Made by a program: the position numbers and the translations under genes. Positions 1-8,416 of a DNA stretch of 64,000 bases are shown here, piece after piece. Source of the DNA: Ardenticatenaceae bacterium (lineage in GTDB: Bacteria; Chloroflexota; Anaerolineae; Promineifilales; Promineifilaceae); NCBI GenBank assembly GCA_020634235.1, contig JACKCB010000002.1, forward strand, positions 1,488,001 to 1,552,000, read 5' to 3'. Position 1 is the first letter of the stretch. The number at the start of each line of letters is the position of its first letter. The notes under the pieces were generated by a model that worked only from the letters and a program-made list of their open reading frames with translations, searched no databases and was not told where the DNA came from.

Positions 1-366
1 GCGCATTAGGGCGATGGCGCGTTCAATTTCGTCGTCGCGGTGAGCCAGTTGGTATTGATCGGCGGCCCCGGCCGGATGGCCAGCCGCCTGATCCAGCGCA
101 TCGATCTGCTTCAGGAGTTCGGATGCCTCGGCCACCAGGCGCGGGCGCTGTTGTTCGTGGATGGCGGCCGGAATTTTGCCGGTTTCCAGGTCAAAGTCCA
201 GCGCCCGGATCTGGTCCAGGATGACGTCCTTCTGCACTTCTAATGCCTGGCGCGGGGTCAACTCCAGCACGGGGGGGACCGTATGGGGCTGCCAAAGGGG
301 ACGGCTGATAAACAAAGCTACAATGAGTAGTAGCGCAACGCCGAGGAAAAAGGAACCAATGGTCAT
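1..366 (-). CDS. CcmI-like cytochrome c maturation protein (partial, C-terminus outside window)
   Basis: The frame opens with ATG at 366 and runs off the left edge, so only about 122 residues are visible. A membrane segment at residues 5-23 is followed by a basic/aromatic turn and a helical region containing ALDFDLETGKI, which resembles the N-terminal part of CcmI-type proteins that assist delivery of apocytochrome c to the haem ligation complex. It lies 77 bp downstream of ccmG in the same direction, which supports the assignment more than the sequence alone. No convincing Shine-Dalgarno sequence precedes the ATG. It could instead be another small ccm-associated membrane protein. Confidence 0.6.
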   Translation of the reverse strand, partial: MTIGSFFLGVALLLIVALFISRPLWQPHTVPPVLELTPRQALEVQKDVILDQIRALDFDLETGKIPAAIHEQQRPRLVAEASELLKQIDALDQAAGHPAGAADQYQLAHRDDEIERAIALMR

Positions 367-443
367 GAGTTTATTGGGGGGTGGCGATGGGCTTGTACCC
401 CGGCCGGGCGGGGTGCAGGCTCATTCAGGCCACACCAGGTGGG

Positions 444-1031
444 TTACTGAGATAGTAGTTGGTTGATCTGGCCGTAGAGCAAATCCGGCGATACTGGGCC
501 GATCTGCACATGGGAGACCTGTCCGTTCTTATCGATGAAAAAGGTCTCCGGCACGCCAGTGATTTCATAACTGTCAGAAATGGCCGAACGCAAATCGGGC
601 GCGTTGGGATAGGTAATGTTGAATTCGCGCAGGTAGGCCAGCGATTTAGGTTCAGAGTCTACGTAGGCGATGCCGATGAAGACGACCTCGTCCCCAGGAA
701 ACTGGCGAGAGGCCTGCTCCAGCAGGTCGGCCTCCAGGCGGCACTCCACGCACCAGGAAGCCCAAAAATTGAGGACCACGACTTTGCCTTTCAAATCTTC
801 TAGCGAAGCCACGGGGCGTGTTTCCCATTCGTAACCGTTGAAGAACTGCATTTCGAAGTCTGGCGCGGTCTGCCCGGCATCCGGCCGGGCCGCGTTTAGA
901 TTGACCATGCCCCAGCCTAACCCCCCTAAGACAATGGCAATGACCACCCAGATCACGATATTTCCCCAGCGGACCTTCTGCCCGGCCGGGGGGGTGGTTG
1001 CCTGATTCGTCGTGGGTGACATATCACTCAT
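444..1031 (-). CDS. ccmG: CcmG/DsbE-type thiol:disulfide oxidoreductase
   Basis: A 195-aa membrane-anchored thioredoxin-fold protein that keeps apocytochrome c cysteines reduced for haem attachment. One transmembrane helix (residues 23-42) is followed by a TlpA/ResA-like domain with the active site WCVEC (Cys94 and Cys97) and the cis-proline region TGVPETFFID. The domain should face the outside of the cytoplasmic membrane. The ATG at 1031 lies 14 bp after the ccmH stop, with AAGGGACC about 10 nt upstream. The fourth gene of the ccmEFHG run. Confidence 0.9.
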   Translation of the reverse strand: MSDMSPTTNQATTPPAGQKVRWGNIVIWVVIAIVLGGLGWGMVNLNAARPDAGQTAPDFEMQFFNGYEWETRPVASLEDLKGKVVVLNFWASWCVECRLEADLLEQASRQFPGDEVVFIGIAYVDSEPKSLAYLREFNITYPNAPDLRSAISDSYEITGVPETFFIDKNGQVSHVQIGPVSPDLLYGQINQLLSQ

Positions 1032-1045
1032 GATGGTACGGTCCC

Positions 1046-1540
1046 TTAACCTTTCTTAATTTCCTGCTCAATACGGGCAGCATAATCGTCCCTGGCGGTT
1101 GCGACCTGGTTGGTATCCGCCCCGGCCGGGGTCGGTTTGCCGGGCAGCTCCGTCTGGGCACGCTGCAAGCTGCGCATATAGCGGTAGAAAAAGAACCCGC
1201 CAATCACAACCGCCCCCAGGGGCAACAGCCAGACAACGAGATCAAAGCCCGTTTGCGGTGGTTCGGCCAGCACCCGGTCACCATACTGCAGCGCGAAATA
1301 ATCTTTGATCTCCTGCTTCGACCGGCCTTCACTGAGCAGCGTGCGAATCAGTTCGCGCCAGTCAGAACAGGCCTGCGTGGGGCAAACATCCAGAGGCGTA
1401 TTCTCGCACACCGGGCAGAACAACTCACCGGCCACATCATTCACTTCATCGTCCGTCACCGCGCTTTGCTGGGCCAGCGCTGGGGCAGCCAGCAGCAAAA
1501 CAAGCAGCAGGAAGAGGATCAGCAATACGTTGCGTTTCAC
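1046..1540 (-). CDS. ccmH: CcmH cytochrome c maturation protein
   Basis: A 164-aa protein with a cleavable signal-like helix (residues 1-23, ending ALAQQ), the redox motif FCPVC (Cys42, Cys45) and a C-terminal membrane helix around residues 103-122. CcmH works with CcmF and CcmG to reduce apocytochrome c before haem ligation. Two further cysteines follow the motif (Cys53, Cys58), where better-known family members have none, so the redox chemistry may differ. The start is GTG at 1540, preceded by AAGGTG at good spacing. It begins 38 bp after the ccmF stop. Confidence 0.88.
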   Translation of the reverse strand: MKRNVLLILFLLLVLLLAAPALAQQSAVTDDEVNDVAGELFCPVCENTPLDVCPTQACSDWRELIRTLLSEGRSKQEIKDYFALQYGDRVLAEPPQTGFDLVVWLLPLGAVVIGGFFFYRYMRSLQRAQTELPGKPTPAGADTNQVATARDDYAARIEQEIKKG

Positions 1541-1578
1541 CTTGTCACCTTACTACTGATGAGATGCGGCGACTGGGG

Positions 1579-3588
1579 TCAGTTCCCGGCCGGTTGCACA
1601 GCCACCCGCCGGCGCGCCCGCGCCGCCACACTAACCCGCTCATCAATCGGGTCAGGCCAGGCCGCAATAAGGGTGCCAAGCACAAAGATAATGCCCCCTG
1701 CCCAAACCCAGTTAATCAGCGGATTCAGGTAGACGCGGAACGTGGCCAGGTTGGTAGAAGTCTGTTCCCAGTTCACCAGCAGCACATAGAAATCCTCGCT
1801 GATGGTGGAGCGCGCTTTCGGAATTGTCATGGGCTGACCGGAGCGCGTATACAGCTCCGTGCGTGGGTTCAGGGTACGCACAAACTCCCCATTGTAAAAC
1901 ACAGATACATCCGCTTCGGTAATCAACAGATCGTCCGGCCCAGGGTAGCGAGTAATGCCGTTGAAGGTCATGCTGTAATTGCCAAGGCCTACCGAATCGC
2001 CGCTTTGCAGCCGCACCTGCGTCTCTTGCTGGAAGAAATTGCTGCCAATGATGCCAAAAGCCATCACCAGCACGCCCACATGGATCCAATAGCCGCCGTA
2101 GCGCCGCCGGTTGCGCCCAATAAGATTGTTGAAGGCGGTCCAGGGAGATTCGCTGCGGCTGCGCATCCGTGCTCTGGTACCCTTCCAGAACTCCAGCAGC
2201 GTTAGAATGAGCGAAAAGAAGACAACATATAACCCCAACAGCGCCCCCCAACTGGTTACGCCCAAGAAATAGACGCCCACTACGGCCAACAGCGAGGCCA
2301 ATGCCGGCCAGCGCAGGCCCATCCCCAGGCGCTTGAGGCTGGTACGGTACCACATGGTCAGGGGAGCCACGCCCATTAGCAGCAGCAGCACGACAAACAG
2401 AGGACCATTCACCTTGTTGTAGAAGGGTGGGCCAACGGTGGCCTTTTCCCCGGTAAATAGTTCAGAGATGATAGGGTAGTTGGTGCCCCAGAAGGTGGCA
2501 AACAAGATGCCCAAGATAATGAAATTGTTGAGCAAGAAGGCCGCCTCACGCGACAACAACGACTGCAAGTGGTTCGGTGAGGCCAGTTCTGCCCGCCGGC
2601 GGGTTAGCCAGTAGGCGGAGAAGGTAAACATGATGCCCATGAAGCCAAAGAAGAGCGGGCCAATGGCCGACTGGGCAAAGGAGTGCACGGAGGAGATAAC
2701 ACCGCTGCGCACCACAAAGGTGCCATAAACCAGCAAGCAGTAAGTCAGGACGATCAGGAACATGTTCCAGGTCTTGAACATGTTGCGCTTCTCCTGGATC
2801 ATGACGGAGTGCAGGAAGGCGGTGCCGGCCAGCCAGGGCATAAAGGAGGCGTTTTCTACCGGGTCCCAGGCCCAGTAACCGCCCCAGCCGAGTACGTCGT
2901 AGGCCCAGCGCCCACCCAAAATCAGGCCCAGGCTCAAGAAGAGCCAGGCGGCCAGGGTCCAGCGGCGCGTGGTGCGGATCCAGCCATCATCCAGCTTGCC
3001 AGCCATCAGGGCGGCCATAGCGAAGGTGTAGGGAATGGTAAAGCCGGTGAAACCCAGGTAGAGCATGGGGGGGTGGATGATCATGCCCGGATGGCGCAGC
3101 AGTGGGTTGAGGCCGTTGCCATCGAGGGGCACCACGGCCAGGCGGGCAAAGGGGTTTTCGACGAAAACGGTGAGGGCCAGGAAGAAGATTTGGGTGGCGC
3201 TGGCAACCATGAGGGCGTAGGGCATTAGCTCGCGCTGGTTGTCCCACTTGCGGAACATGGCCGCGGCGGTGAAACCGGCCAGGAGCATGTTCCAGAAAAG
3301 GAGTGAGCCGGCCTGACCGCCCCACAGGGCGGAGACTTTCAGGTAGGTGGGCATTTCGCGGCTGGTAACGCGCCAGACGTACTCAACAGAGAAGTCGTTG
3401 AGGATCATCAGTGTGATGATGGCGGCACAGGCAAAGACGGTCAGGGGGAAGATGATCAGGGTGGCGTTGCGCGCGCTGGCAACCCAGCGCTCATCCTCTT
3501 TCTTGACGCCGTAGTAGGCCGCCCCGGCCGCGTAGATGGCCGTGAAAAAGGCGATGAAAATGGCTGCATAACCCAGGTCCGCAAGCAT
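1579..3588 (-). CDS. ccmF: CcmF haem lyase subunit
   Basis: A 669-aa polytopic membrane protein with the tryptophan-rich WWD-type segment WGGYWAWDPVENASF and the conserved histidine stretch HPGMIIHPPMLY. These mark CcmF, which takes haem from CcmE and joins it to the CxxCH motif of cytochromes c outside the membrane. Length matches the family (about 650 aa). It carries a late extracytoplasmic loop followed by a last membrane helix near the C-terminus. It sits 155 bp after ccmE, separated by a long perfect inverted repeat, and shortly before ccmH. Confidence 0.95.
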   Translation of the reverse strand: MLADLGYAAIFIAFFTAIYAAGAAYYGVKKEDERWVASARNATLIIFPLTVFACAAIITLMILNDFSVEYVWRVTSREMPTYLKVSALWGGQAGSLLFWNMLLAGFTAAAMFRKWDNQRELMPYALMVASATQIFFLALTVFVENPFARLAVVPLDGNGLNPLLRHPGMIIHPPMLYLGFTGFTIPYTFAMAALMAGKLDDGWIRTTRRWTLAAWLFLSLGLILGGRWAYDVLGWGGYWAWDPVENASFMPWLAGTAFLHSVMIQEKRNMFKTWNMFLIVLTYCLLVYGTFVVRSGVISSVHSFAQSAIGPLFFGFMGIMFTFSAYWLTRRRAELASPNHLQSLLSREAAFLLNNFIILGILFATFWGTNYPIISELFTGEKATVGPPFYNKVNGPLFVVLLLLMGVAPLTMWYRTSLKRLGMGLRWPALASLLAVVGVYFLGVTSWGALLGLYVVFFSLILTLLEFWKGTRARMRSRSESPWTAFNNLIGRNRRRYGGYWIHVGVLVMAFGIIGSNFFQQETQVRLQSGDSVGLGNYSMTFNGITRYPGPDDLLITEADVSVFYNGEFVRTLNPRTELYTRSGQPMTIPKARSTISEDFYVLLVNWEQTSTNLATFRVYLNPLINWVWAGGIIFVLGTLIAAWPDPIDERVSVAARARRRVAVQPAGN

Positions 3589-3665
3589 ATTGATTCCTCA
3601 TGCACTGCATTTCTTGCCGGTTCCAGCCCTTGGGCGGCTGGCTGCGGCTGGTTTGCCAATACATT

Positions 3666-3720
3666 CAGACTCATCGCCAGATAGCCGCTGCATACCCCTG
3701 GCTATCTGGCGATGAGTCTG
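3666..3720. repeat. Perfect 21-bp inverted repeat between ccmE and ccmF
   Basis: Positions 3666-3686 and 3700-3720 are exact reverse complements, with a 13-nt loop. The stem is long for a simple terminator and is not followed by a T-run in either direction. It may uncouple ccmF expression from ccmE or act as an mRNA stabiliser. It could also be a small mobile palindrome. Confidence 0.75.
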
Positions 3721-3743
3721 GCAAAGACCCGGCCGGGATCAGG

Positions 3744-4238
3744 CTATCCTTCCACGGCGTTGGGATCTAATTCTTCATAACGCGTGGGGCACTTCAGGAG
3801 CAGACCGCCGGGATTGGCGTAGAACATCCCATCTGCCTGCGCTGTGCCTTCAACCAGCGCCTGCGCTTCATGCTGCAGCAGGTCCGGGACAGGCTCATTC
3901 ATGGCCACAATGTGCAGCCGTTGGCCAGGGTTGCGGATGTCATCCACAATGTCGAACTCAAGGCGTGAGGTCTGGGCATCGATCTGCGTGTATTGGATTG
4001 AGTCGCCCACGACATAGCCAGAAACCCGCAAGTCTCGGCCAATCAGGCGGCTTTGCTCCGAATAAAACTCATCCACAGTTTTATAGAGCTGGGTAGAGCC
4101 GCTCATGGCGTTCACAATCAAAAATACGACGGCCGCCAGGATAACGATACCGCCGGCCACGAACTTCCATCGATTGGTGGCTGTAGGCTTTAACAGGGCT
4201 TCTTCAGATGGTGTGGTTGTCCAACTTGTCTCGGCCAT
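3744..4238 (-). CDS. ccmE: CcmE haem chaperone, CxxxY (cysteine) type
   Basis: A 164-aa protein with one N-terminal membrane helix (residues 25-43) and an OB-fold domain typical of CcmE, which carries haem from CcmC to CcmF. The haem-binding site in the classic protein is a histidine followed by a tyrosine (HxxxY). Here the motif is CPTRY (Cys150, Tyr154), the variant known from archaea and some sulfate reducers. The start at 4238 has AGGAGAG just upstream. A GTGA-N6-TCAC palindrome lies 62 bp upstream of the start. First gene of the ccm run in this window; ccmA-D are not here. Confidence 0.92.
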   Translation of the reverse strand: MAETSWTTTPSEEALLKPTATNRWKFVAGGIVILAAVVFLIVNAMSGSTQLYKTVDEFYSEQSRLIGRDLRVSGYVVGDSIQYTQIDAQTSRLEFDIVDDIRNPGQRLHIVAMNEPVPDLLQHEAQALVEGTAQADGMFYANPGGLLLKCPTRYEELDPNAVEG

Positions 4239-4299
4239 ACTGTCTCTCCTAGAAATGATTTGCTGTGCTTAAGAATACCAGACCCAAACGAGATACATA

Positions 4300-4313
4300 G
4301 TGATAAATGTCAC
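4300..4313. promoter_or_regulatory. CRP/FNR-family-like palindrome upstream of ccmE
   Basis: GTGATAAATGTCAC; read toward ccmE it is GTGACATTTATCAC. It has the GTGA-N6-TCAC form of CRP-type operators and shares even its centre with sites at 38127 and 53761. It lies 62 bp before the ccmE start. Confidence 0.5.
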
Positions 4314-4326
4314 GTGATCGTCACGC

Positions 4327-4776
4327 TTAAGACGTTGATTCGTCTTCGTTGCCAGATATCAGATCGTCTTCATCTTCATAATCATCGTCGTCATCGTCGT
4401 CATCGTCTTCATCGTCGTCATAATCATCGTCGTCGGCCAGTTCGCTTGCCTCCAGAATGGCCACTGCCTGGTCAGCATAGTCGTCTGGAACGGACACGTA
4501 ACCGGTGCCCATAGGGCCAACATACAGCCCATGCACCATGCCGATGCTTTCTTGCCAGGCGCGGGCAGGAATACCTTCCGACTGCAGCCGGCCAGCGATG
4601 ATTTGCGCCGGCAGCAGGCCCATCGTTTCGGCGACAATCTCCCACGTTACGGGTTCGCGCCCGGCCGGGGTCGTTTCCGTCGCCGCGGTATCCCGCAAAT
4701 TCTTGGCTTCGGCCCGGCGTTCTTCATCATCCTGCCCTTTTCCCAGGGGTGCAGACAGCGGAATTGGGTAACTCAT
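4327..4776 (-). CDS. DUF2007-type protein with aspartate-rich tail
   Basis: 149 aa. Residues 48-110 (MGLLPAQIIAGRLQSEGIPA ... ADQAVAILEAS) fit the small alpha/beta DUF2007 'putative signal transducing protein' fold, of unknown function. The last 40 residues are almost entirely Asp/Glu and are encoded by a GAC/GAT repeat (4368-4438). The start has AGGAGG upstream. It ends 88 bp before ccmE on the same strand, with the palindrome at 4300 between them, so it is probably transcribed separately. Confidence 0.7.
   Translation of the reverse strand: MSYPIPLSAPLGKGQDDEERRAEAKNLRDTAATETTPAGREPVTWEIVAETMGLLPAQIIAGRLQSEGIPARAWQESIGMVHGLYVGPMGTGYVSVPDDYADQAVAILEASELADDDDYDDDEDDDDDDDDDYEDEDDLISGNEDESTS
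4368..4438. repeat. Imperfect TCATCG-type simple repeat
   Basis: A low-complexity tract of alternating tcg/tca/tct triplets encodes the acidic tail of the DUF2007 protein. Such a tract can expand or contract in steps of three bases without shifting frame. Confidence 0.85.
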
Positions 4777-5032
4777 TGGTCAGAAAACCTCCTGTACCTG
4801 AGGTACATACCCGATGGTCAGTGCATCTGAAGAAGACCTTGCGCAGCGACTTGGCGACGCACCTGGCAAATTATACCCTATTTGGCCAGAATGGTGCTAT
4901 CGAGCTTTTTTTCACAGATTCCGCTAATCGGATAAGGTTTGGGGCAAACGGGTGAGAACAGATGGGGCTATCAGACCTTCCCGGCCGGGAATCCCATTGC
5001 CCTTCTCGCCCCAAACAAGCTTCCGGCTTTGA

Positions 5033-5061
5033 TTGCTGGTGCGCACCCATTGTGCTAAAAT
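5033..5061 (+). promoter_or_regulatory. Predicted sigma-70-type promoter for the membrane protein at 5153
   Basis: TTGCTG (5033-5038), a 17-bp spacer and TAAAAT (5056-5061). A start site near 5068 would leave an 85-nt leader. Confidence 0.5.
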
Positions 5062-5152
5062 GCACGATTAAGAAGTCGAGAATCCACGGCAAAAGTAACG
5101 GGCTGATGCCCACAACCTGTGCCCAAGCAAAAAAGCAACAGGAGGGACTCTC

Positions 5153-5938
5153 TTGAAAGGTAACCTGCGAACAATTGTGGCGATAGTAGCATTGCTGCTC
5201 CTTGTGGGAGCGGCAACTCTGGTTCTGCCCTGGCTGCAACAACAAAACAGCAGCAGCGAAAGCAGCGGCGCGCTCATCGAAACCAACAACGACCCAATCA
5301 CCGTATCCCTTGGTGGCTATCTCCTGGGTGACGAACTGGTGAAGGTTGCCCCATTGCAGGGTCTGGAGGGTACAGAGGTCAACCCCCTGGTGTGGTCACT
5401 GATCATTCTGGGCATCCTGATTGTGGGTATTGGTGGTCTGGCTGCGGTGCTGTACCTGGTGATAGTGCTGCTAGATCGCATCACAACGCGCACCAAAGAG
5501 GACCCGGCATTCCAGGCGAAAGTCACCCAGATGGAGCAGCGGCAAAAAGAGGTCTTCAAAGAGCTAGAAAAAACACAGCCGCCCACGCCCATTCCGGACC
5601 ACAACCGGCCACGCTGGAGCGCCATTAGCACCGCCCTGGTCATTGTCATGTTTGTGGCTTTTGCCGCCATTGCGGTGGCCCAAACACTCCGGCCGGGGAT
5701 GCAAGTAGAATTGCTGGGCACCCTCATGCCCGTCGCCGTACCGATTGTGCTGGTCGCCATGCTTCTGGCCGCAGTTATTCTGGTCATCACCGTGAAGCCC
5801 CGCCGCCTGGCCGCCGTAGATACCACCGACAATGAACCAGTCAACTGGTCTGCCCTGTGGGTTGCTGTCTCTGGTCTCGTCTTTCTGGGCATTGGCTTGG
5901 GGCTGCTATTTGCCGTTCGCACCACCGTTGGTGGTTAG
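5153..5938 (+). CDS. Unrecognised five-helix membrane protein
   Basis: 261 aa starting from TTG at 5153, chosen because CAGGAGGGA lies 7 nt upstream. Predicted membrane helices are at about residues 5-25, 78-106, 156-178, 186-212 and 233-257. A charged, probably cytoplasmic helical segment (residues 110-145, rich in Lys, Glu and Gln) separates helices two and three. I do not recognise a family. It has its own promoter-like sequence and stands apart from the ccm genes, which run the other way. Confidence 0.65.
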   Translation: MKGNLRTIVAIVALLLLVGAATLVLPWLQQQNSSSESSGALIETNNDPITVSLGGYLLGDELVKVAPLQGLEGTEVNPLVWSLIILGILIVGIGGLAAVLYLVIVLLDRITTRTKEDPAFQAKVTQMEQRQKEVFKELEKTQPPTPIPDHNRPRWSAISTALVIVMFVAFAAIAVAQTLRPGMQVELLGTLMPVAVPIVLVAMLLAAVILVITVKPRRLAAVDTTDNEPVNWSALWVAVSGLVFLGIGLGLLFAVRTTVGG

Positions 5939-6055
5939 CTGACCACCGCCTAGACCACTACGGCTGGCTGCCTTCATTTTACAGTTCAGCGGATGTGCCC
6001 ACGTGGGGTCGCCCCCGGCCGGCACATCCGCCTTTTGTTTTCACCCGGCAAACAC

Positions 6056-6619
6056 ATGACCGACGAAGAGATTCAGGAACAGATTGAAGAAGTTCGCTTG
6101 CGGCTGCTAGAAGCGATTGAAGAACTGCCAGATGAAGCCCTGACCCGGCCGGGGGCCATCCAGGACTGGTCGGTCCGCGATTTCCTCTTCTTGATGTCCG
6201 CCTGGGAAGCCGAGCTGGTAACCGGACTGATGCAGGTGAAGCAGGGCAAAAGACCCCAGCGCCTGCTAGACGCCCTGGCCAACCGGGACGCCTACAACCA
6301 GGCTCGCCTGGCCGAAAATCCGGAACGAGACCTGGACCTGGTATTCGACGATTTGCAGCAGGCACAAGTGGCGCTGGAAGGCTGGCTGACCGAATTCAGC
6401 CAGCAGGAGCTAAACAAACCCAGCCGCTACAAATGGCTGGGCGACCGTTCACTGGCCCAAATCATCGCCGACGCCAGCTACGCCTATGAGGCCGCCTTTC
6501 TGCCGGCCATCGAACAATACGCCGACGCCTGGCTGGCCATGTCCGACATGGTTACCCTGGATGCCATTGACATTTTGGATTTTGGCGACGAGGCAAACGA
6601 CAATGACACGACTGGTTGA
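6056..6619 (+). CDS. DinB-superfamily (ClbS/DfsB-like) protein
   Basis: 187 aa from ATG 6056; an upstream in-frame ATG at 5993 lacks support. The four-helix DinB pattern is visible: an N-terminal helix (EEIQEQIEEVRLRLLEAIEE), the conserved WSVRDFLFLMSAWEAELV block (residues 39-58) and a C-terminal helical part. ClbS-like members include hydrolases that protect against DNA-damaging metabolites and enzymes using small thiols, but most are uncharacterised. The 3' end overlaps ygfZ by 17 bp, implying translational coupling. One of five DinB-like domains in this window. Confidence 0.7.
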   Translation: MTDEEIQEQIEEVRLRLLEAIEELPDEALTRPGAIQDWSVRDFLFLMSAWEAELVTGLMQVKQGKRPQRLLDALANRDAYNQARLAENPERDLDLVFDDLQQAQVALEGWLTEFSQQELNKPSRYKWLGDRSLAQIIADASYAYEAAFLPAIEQYADAWLAMSDMVTLDAIDILDFGDEANDNDTTG

Positions 6620-7568
6620 CATAAACGAAGCGGTGGCCGCGGCCCCGGCCGGGGCGCTGCTTATCGACCGCGGCTCGCTGGGGCTGCTCAAGTTCACCGG
6701 CGCCACGCGCCAGGACCTGATCCACCGCATGTCGACCCAGGTGGTGAATGGGCTGACAGCCGGCCAGGGCACAGCCACCATTCTAACCAGCGACATCGCC
6801 CGCATGATTGATCGCTTGCGGCTCTATGTGGGTGAGGATTTTGTCTATGCCATTACCGGCGAACAGAACAGCGACGCCATTGCCCGCTACCTGATGCGTT
6901 TCGTCTTCTTTAACGACGATTTTCACATTGCCGACCTCAGCGCGGCAACGGCGGTGCTGGGGGTGTATGGTGGGGGTGCCCGGCCGGGGCTGGCCCGGGC
7001 ACTGGGCATCGACCCCGATTGGCCGCTGCACCATTGGCGCCCCCTCACCTGGCAAGGAACAACGCTATCCCTGCACCGCACAGATCCGGTCGCCGGCGAT
7101 GGTTATCTGCTGCTGTGCCCGGCCGGGAGCCAAAGCGCCCTCTGGCAGGCATTGGTGGAGGGTGGTCTGCTCCCGGCCGGGGAAGATGCCTTCGACTACC
7201 TGCGCATTGCCGCGGGTCAGCCGCGCTTTGGCCGGGAAATAACCAGCGACTACATCCCGCTGGAAGCCAATCTTTGGGCCGACGTCTCCTTTGCCAAGGG
7301 GTGCTACATTGGCCAGGAGATCATTGCCCGCATGGAGAGCCGCGGCCGGCTGGCCAAGCGGCTTGTCCGCCTGCGGCCCCACGCTCCGGTAACGGCCGGG
7401 AGCGAAATAGTGGCCGGCGATCGCCCGGCCGGGGTCATTACCTCAGCCATGGACGGCCCGCTCGGCCCGGTCGCCCTCGGCTATATCAAAACCGCCATCC
7501 TGGCCGCCGAGGAGCCAGCCGCGCTCACCAGCGACGGCATCCCCCTGACCCTGCTGGCCGGCGATTGA
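6603..7568 (+). CDS. ygfZ: YgfZ/GcvT-family folate-binding protein
   Basis: 321 aa from ATG 6603 inside the end of the preceding gene. The hallmark motif KGCYIGQE near residue 232 carries the cysteine needed for YgfZ function in Fe-S cluster assembly or repair, which uses tetrahydrofolate. The N-terminal GcvT-like fold starts with LLKFTGATRQDLIHRM and the C-terminal barrel follows the motif. The reading frame contains several Pro-Ala-Gly tripeptides from the dispersed CCGGCCGG palindrome. The overlap with a DinB-like gene is unusual and suggests a functional link. Confidence 0.9.
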   Translation: MTRLVDINEAVAAAPAGALLIDRGSLGLLKFTGATRQDLIHRMSTQVVNGLTAGQGTATILTSDIARMIDRLRLYVGEDFVYAITGEQNSDAIARYLMRFVFFNDDFHIADLSAATAVLGVYGGGARPGLARALGIDPDWPLHHWRPLTWQGTTLSLHRTDPVAGDGYLLLCPAGSQSALWQALVEGGLLPAGEDAFDYLRIAAGQPRFGREITSDYIPLEANLWADVSFAKGCYIGQEIIARMESRGRLAKRLVRLRPHAPVTAGSEIVAGDRPAGVITSAMDGPLGPVALGYIKTAILAAEEPAALTSDGIPLTLLAGD

Positions 7569-7690
7569 GCCGGCAGGCGTGGGTAAACCGCAGTACTAAT
7601 CTGCCGGCCAGCCCAGGCCACCCTCTCATTTTGCTCTTATCGAAATGTAATGCTTTGTTTATGTTTCTTAGCTATATTGTTGTCAGGTTC

Positions 7691-7899
7691 GGTTAGGGGT
7701 TTTTTTTGAGGAACTTCCCCCCCCCTCCCCCAAACTGGCACGAGAGAAACGCGACTGGAACAACCCTAACCAAGCTAAGGACAATGCCTGCCCCTCCCTC
7801 AAACTTGGCATTGGCCGCCAGGTAGTCAGGTACTCCCCTCCTGGTGCCCGATTACCGCGGACAAACCGCCCTCTTCCCCAGAGGGCGGTTTTTCTTTTT
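7691..7899 (+). ncRNA. Candidate small structured RNA
   Basis: GGTTAGGG (7691-7698) pairs exactly with CCCTAACC (7764-7771). Further pairing of GCCAGG with CCTGG occurs around 7815-7850, and the segment ends in an intrinsic terminator with a T-rich tail. There is no matching reading frame. It does not match any RNA family I can recognise, and a plain terminator region remains possible. Confidence 0.25.
7864..7899 (+). terminator. Intrinsic terminator
   Basis: AACCGCCCTCT (7864-7874) pairs perfectly with AGAGGGCGGTT (7880-7890) around a 5-nt loop, followed by TTTCTTTTT. Confidence 0.85.
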
Positions 7900-7974
7900 G
7901 GGTTCTGGCGGGTTTAGTGGGATCACTGGCCCATACGGCAAAGGTGTTGTGCACCCGCCGCTGCCCGGAAAAGT

Positions 7975-8007
7975 GAAACGGGCCACTGGATGCAGGTGGC
8001 CCGTTTC
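7975..8007. terminator. Second hairpin, possible terminator
   Basis: GAAACGGGCCAC and GTGGCCCGTTTC form a perfect 12-bp stem around a 9-nt loop. The tail is T-rich but interrupted on the plus strand. Confidence 0.5.
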
Positions 8008-8416
8008 TGTACGTCTCTCTGTAGGTATTCAAATGCTCCTCACCAAGTGGCTAGCTGCCACGTTCACCCAGCTACCCTCCACCCTGCCTAGATAGTCACT
8101 GCGCAAGCCCTACAGAAATGAAGAAAAAGCTACCAAATCAGACTGTGCGTGCGGAGTGCATGCAACTACATCACATTAAGTTTAGGTGACTGAAGCGCCC
8201 CACGGGGTCACTGTCAAGCCATCCCGATACCAAATCATGTTTTGACTCGCCACGTCTAACTCTGTTTGGTAGCTTTTCTATTTCTGTTTGTTAACCCACC
8301 TAGATAATACGCCACCTTCCCTGTTTCCATTAGTGACAGATGTCAGCTTCCAAATGTTACATCCGTCACTTCCGCCAAAAATGATTATTTACCTTTCCCG
8401 GCCGGGGTGCGGCCAT

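Larger units (their letters stand above)
7569..8416. other. Intergenic region with two strong hairpins
   Basis: This 848-bp gap lies between ygfZ and a convergent DinB-like gene. It holds a possible structured RNA ending in an intrinsic terminator at 7864-7899, a second 12-bp hairpin at 7975-8007 and, from about 8090 to 8400, AT-richer sequence with no supportable gene. Short frames here have no ribosome-binding site or recognisable product. Confidence 0.7.

Noticed and set aside
1009..1040. GTGACATATCAC near the ccmG start
   Set aside because: The spacing is four bases instead of six and it lies in the coding sequence of ccmG.
8333..8369. Two further GTGA-N6-TCAC-like sites (GTGACAGATGTCAG and GTTACATCCGTCAC)
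   Set aside because: Each has one mismatch in a half-site and no gene start follows in either direction, so I did not include them in the regulon.
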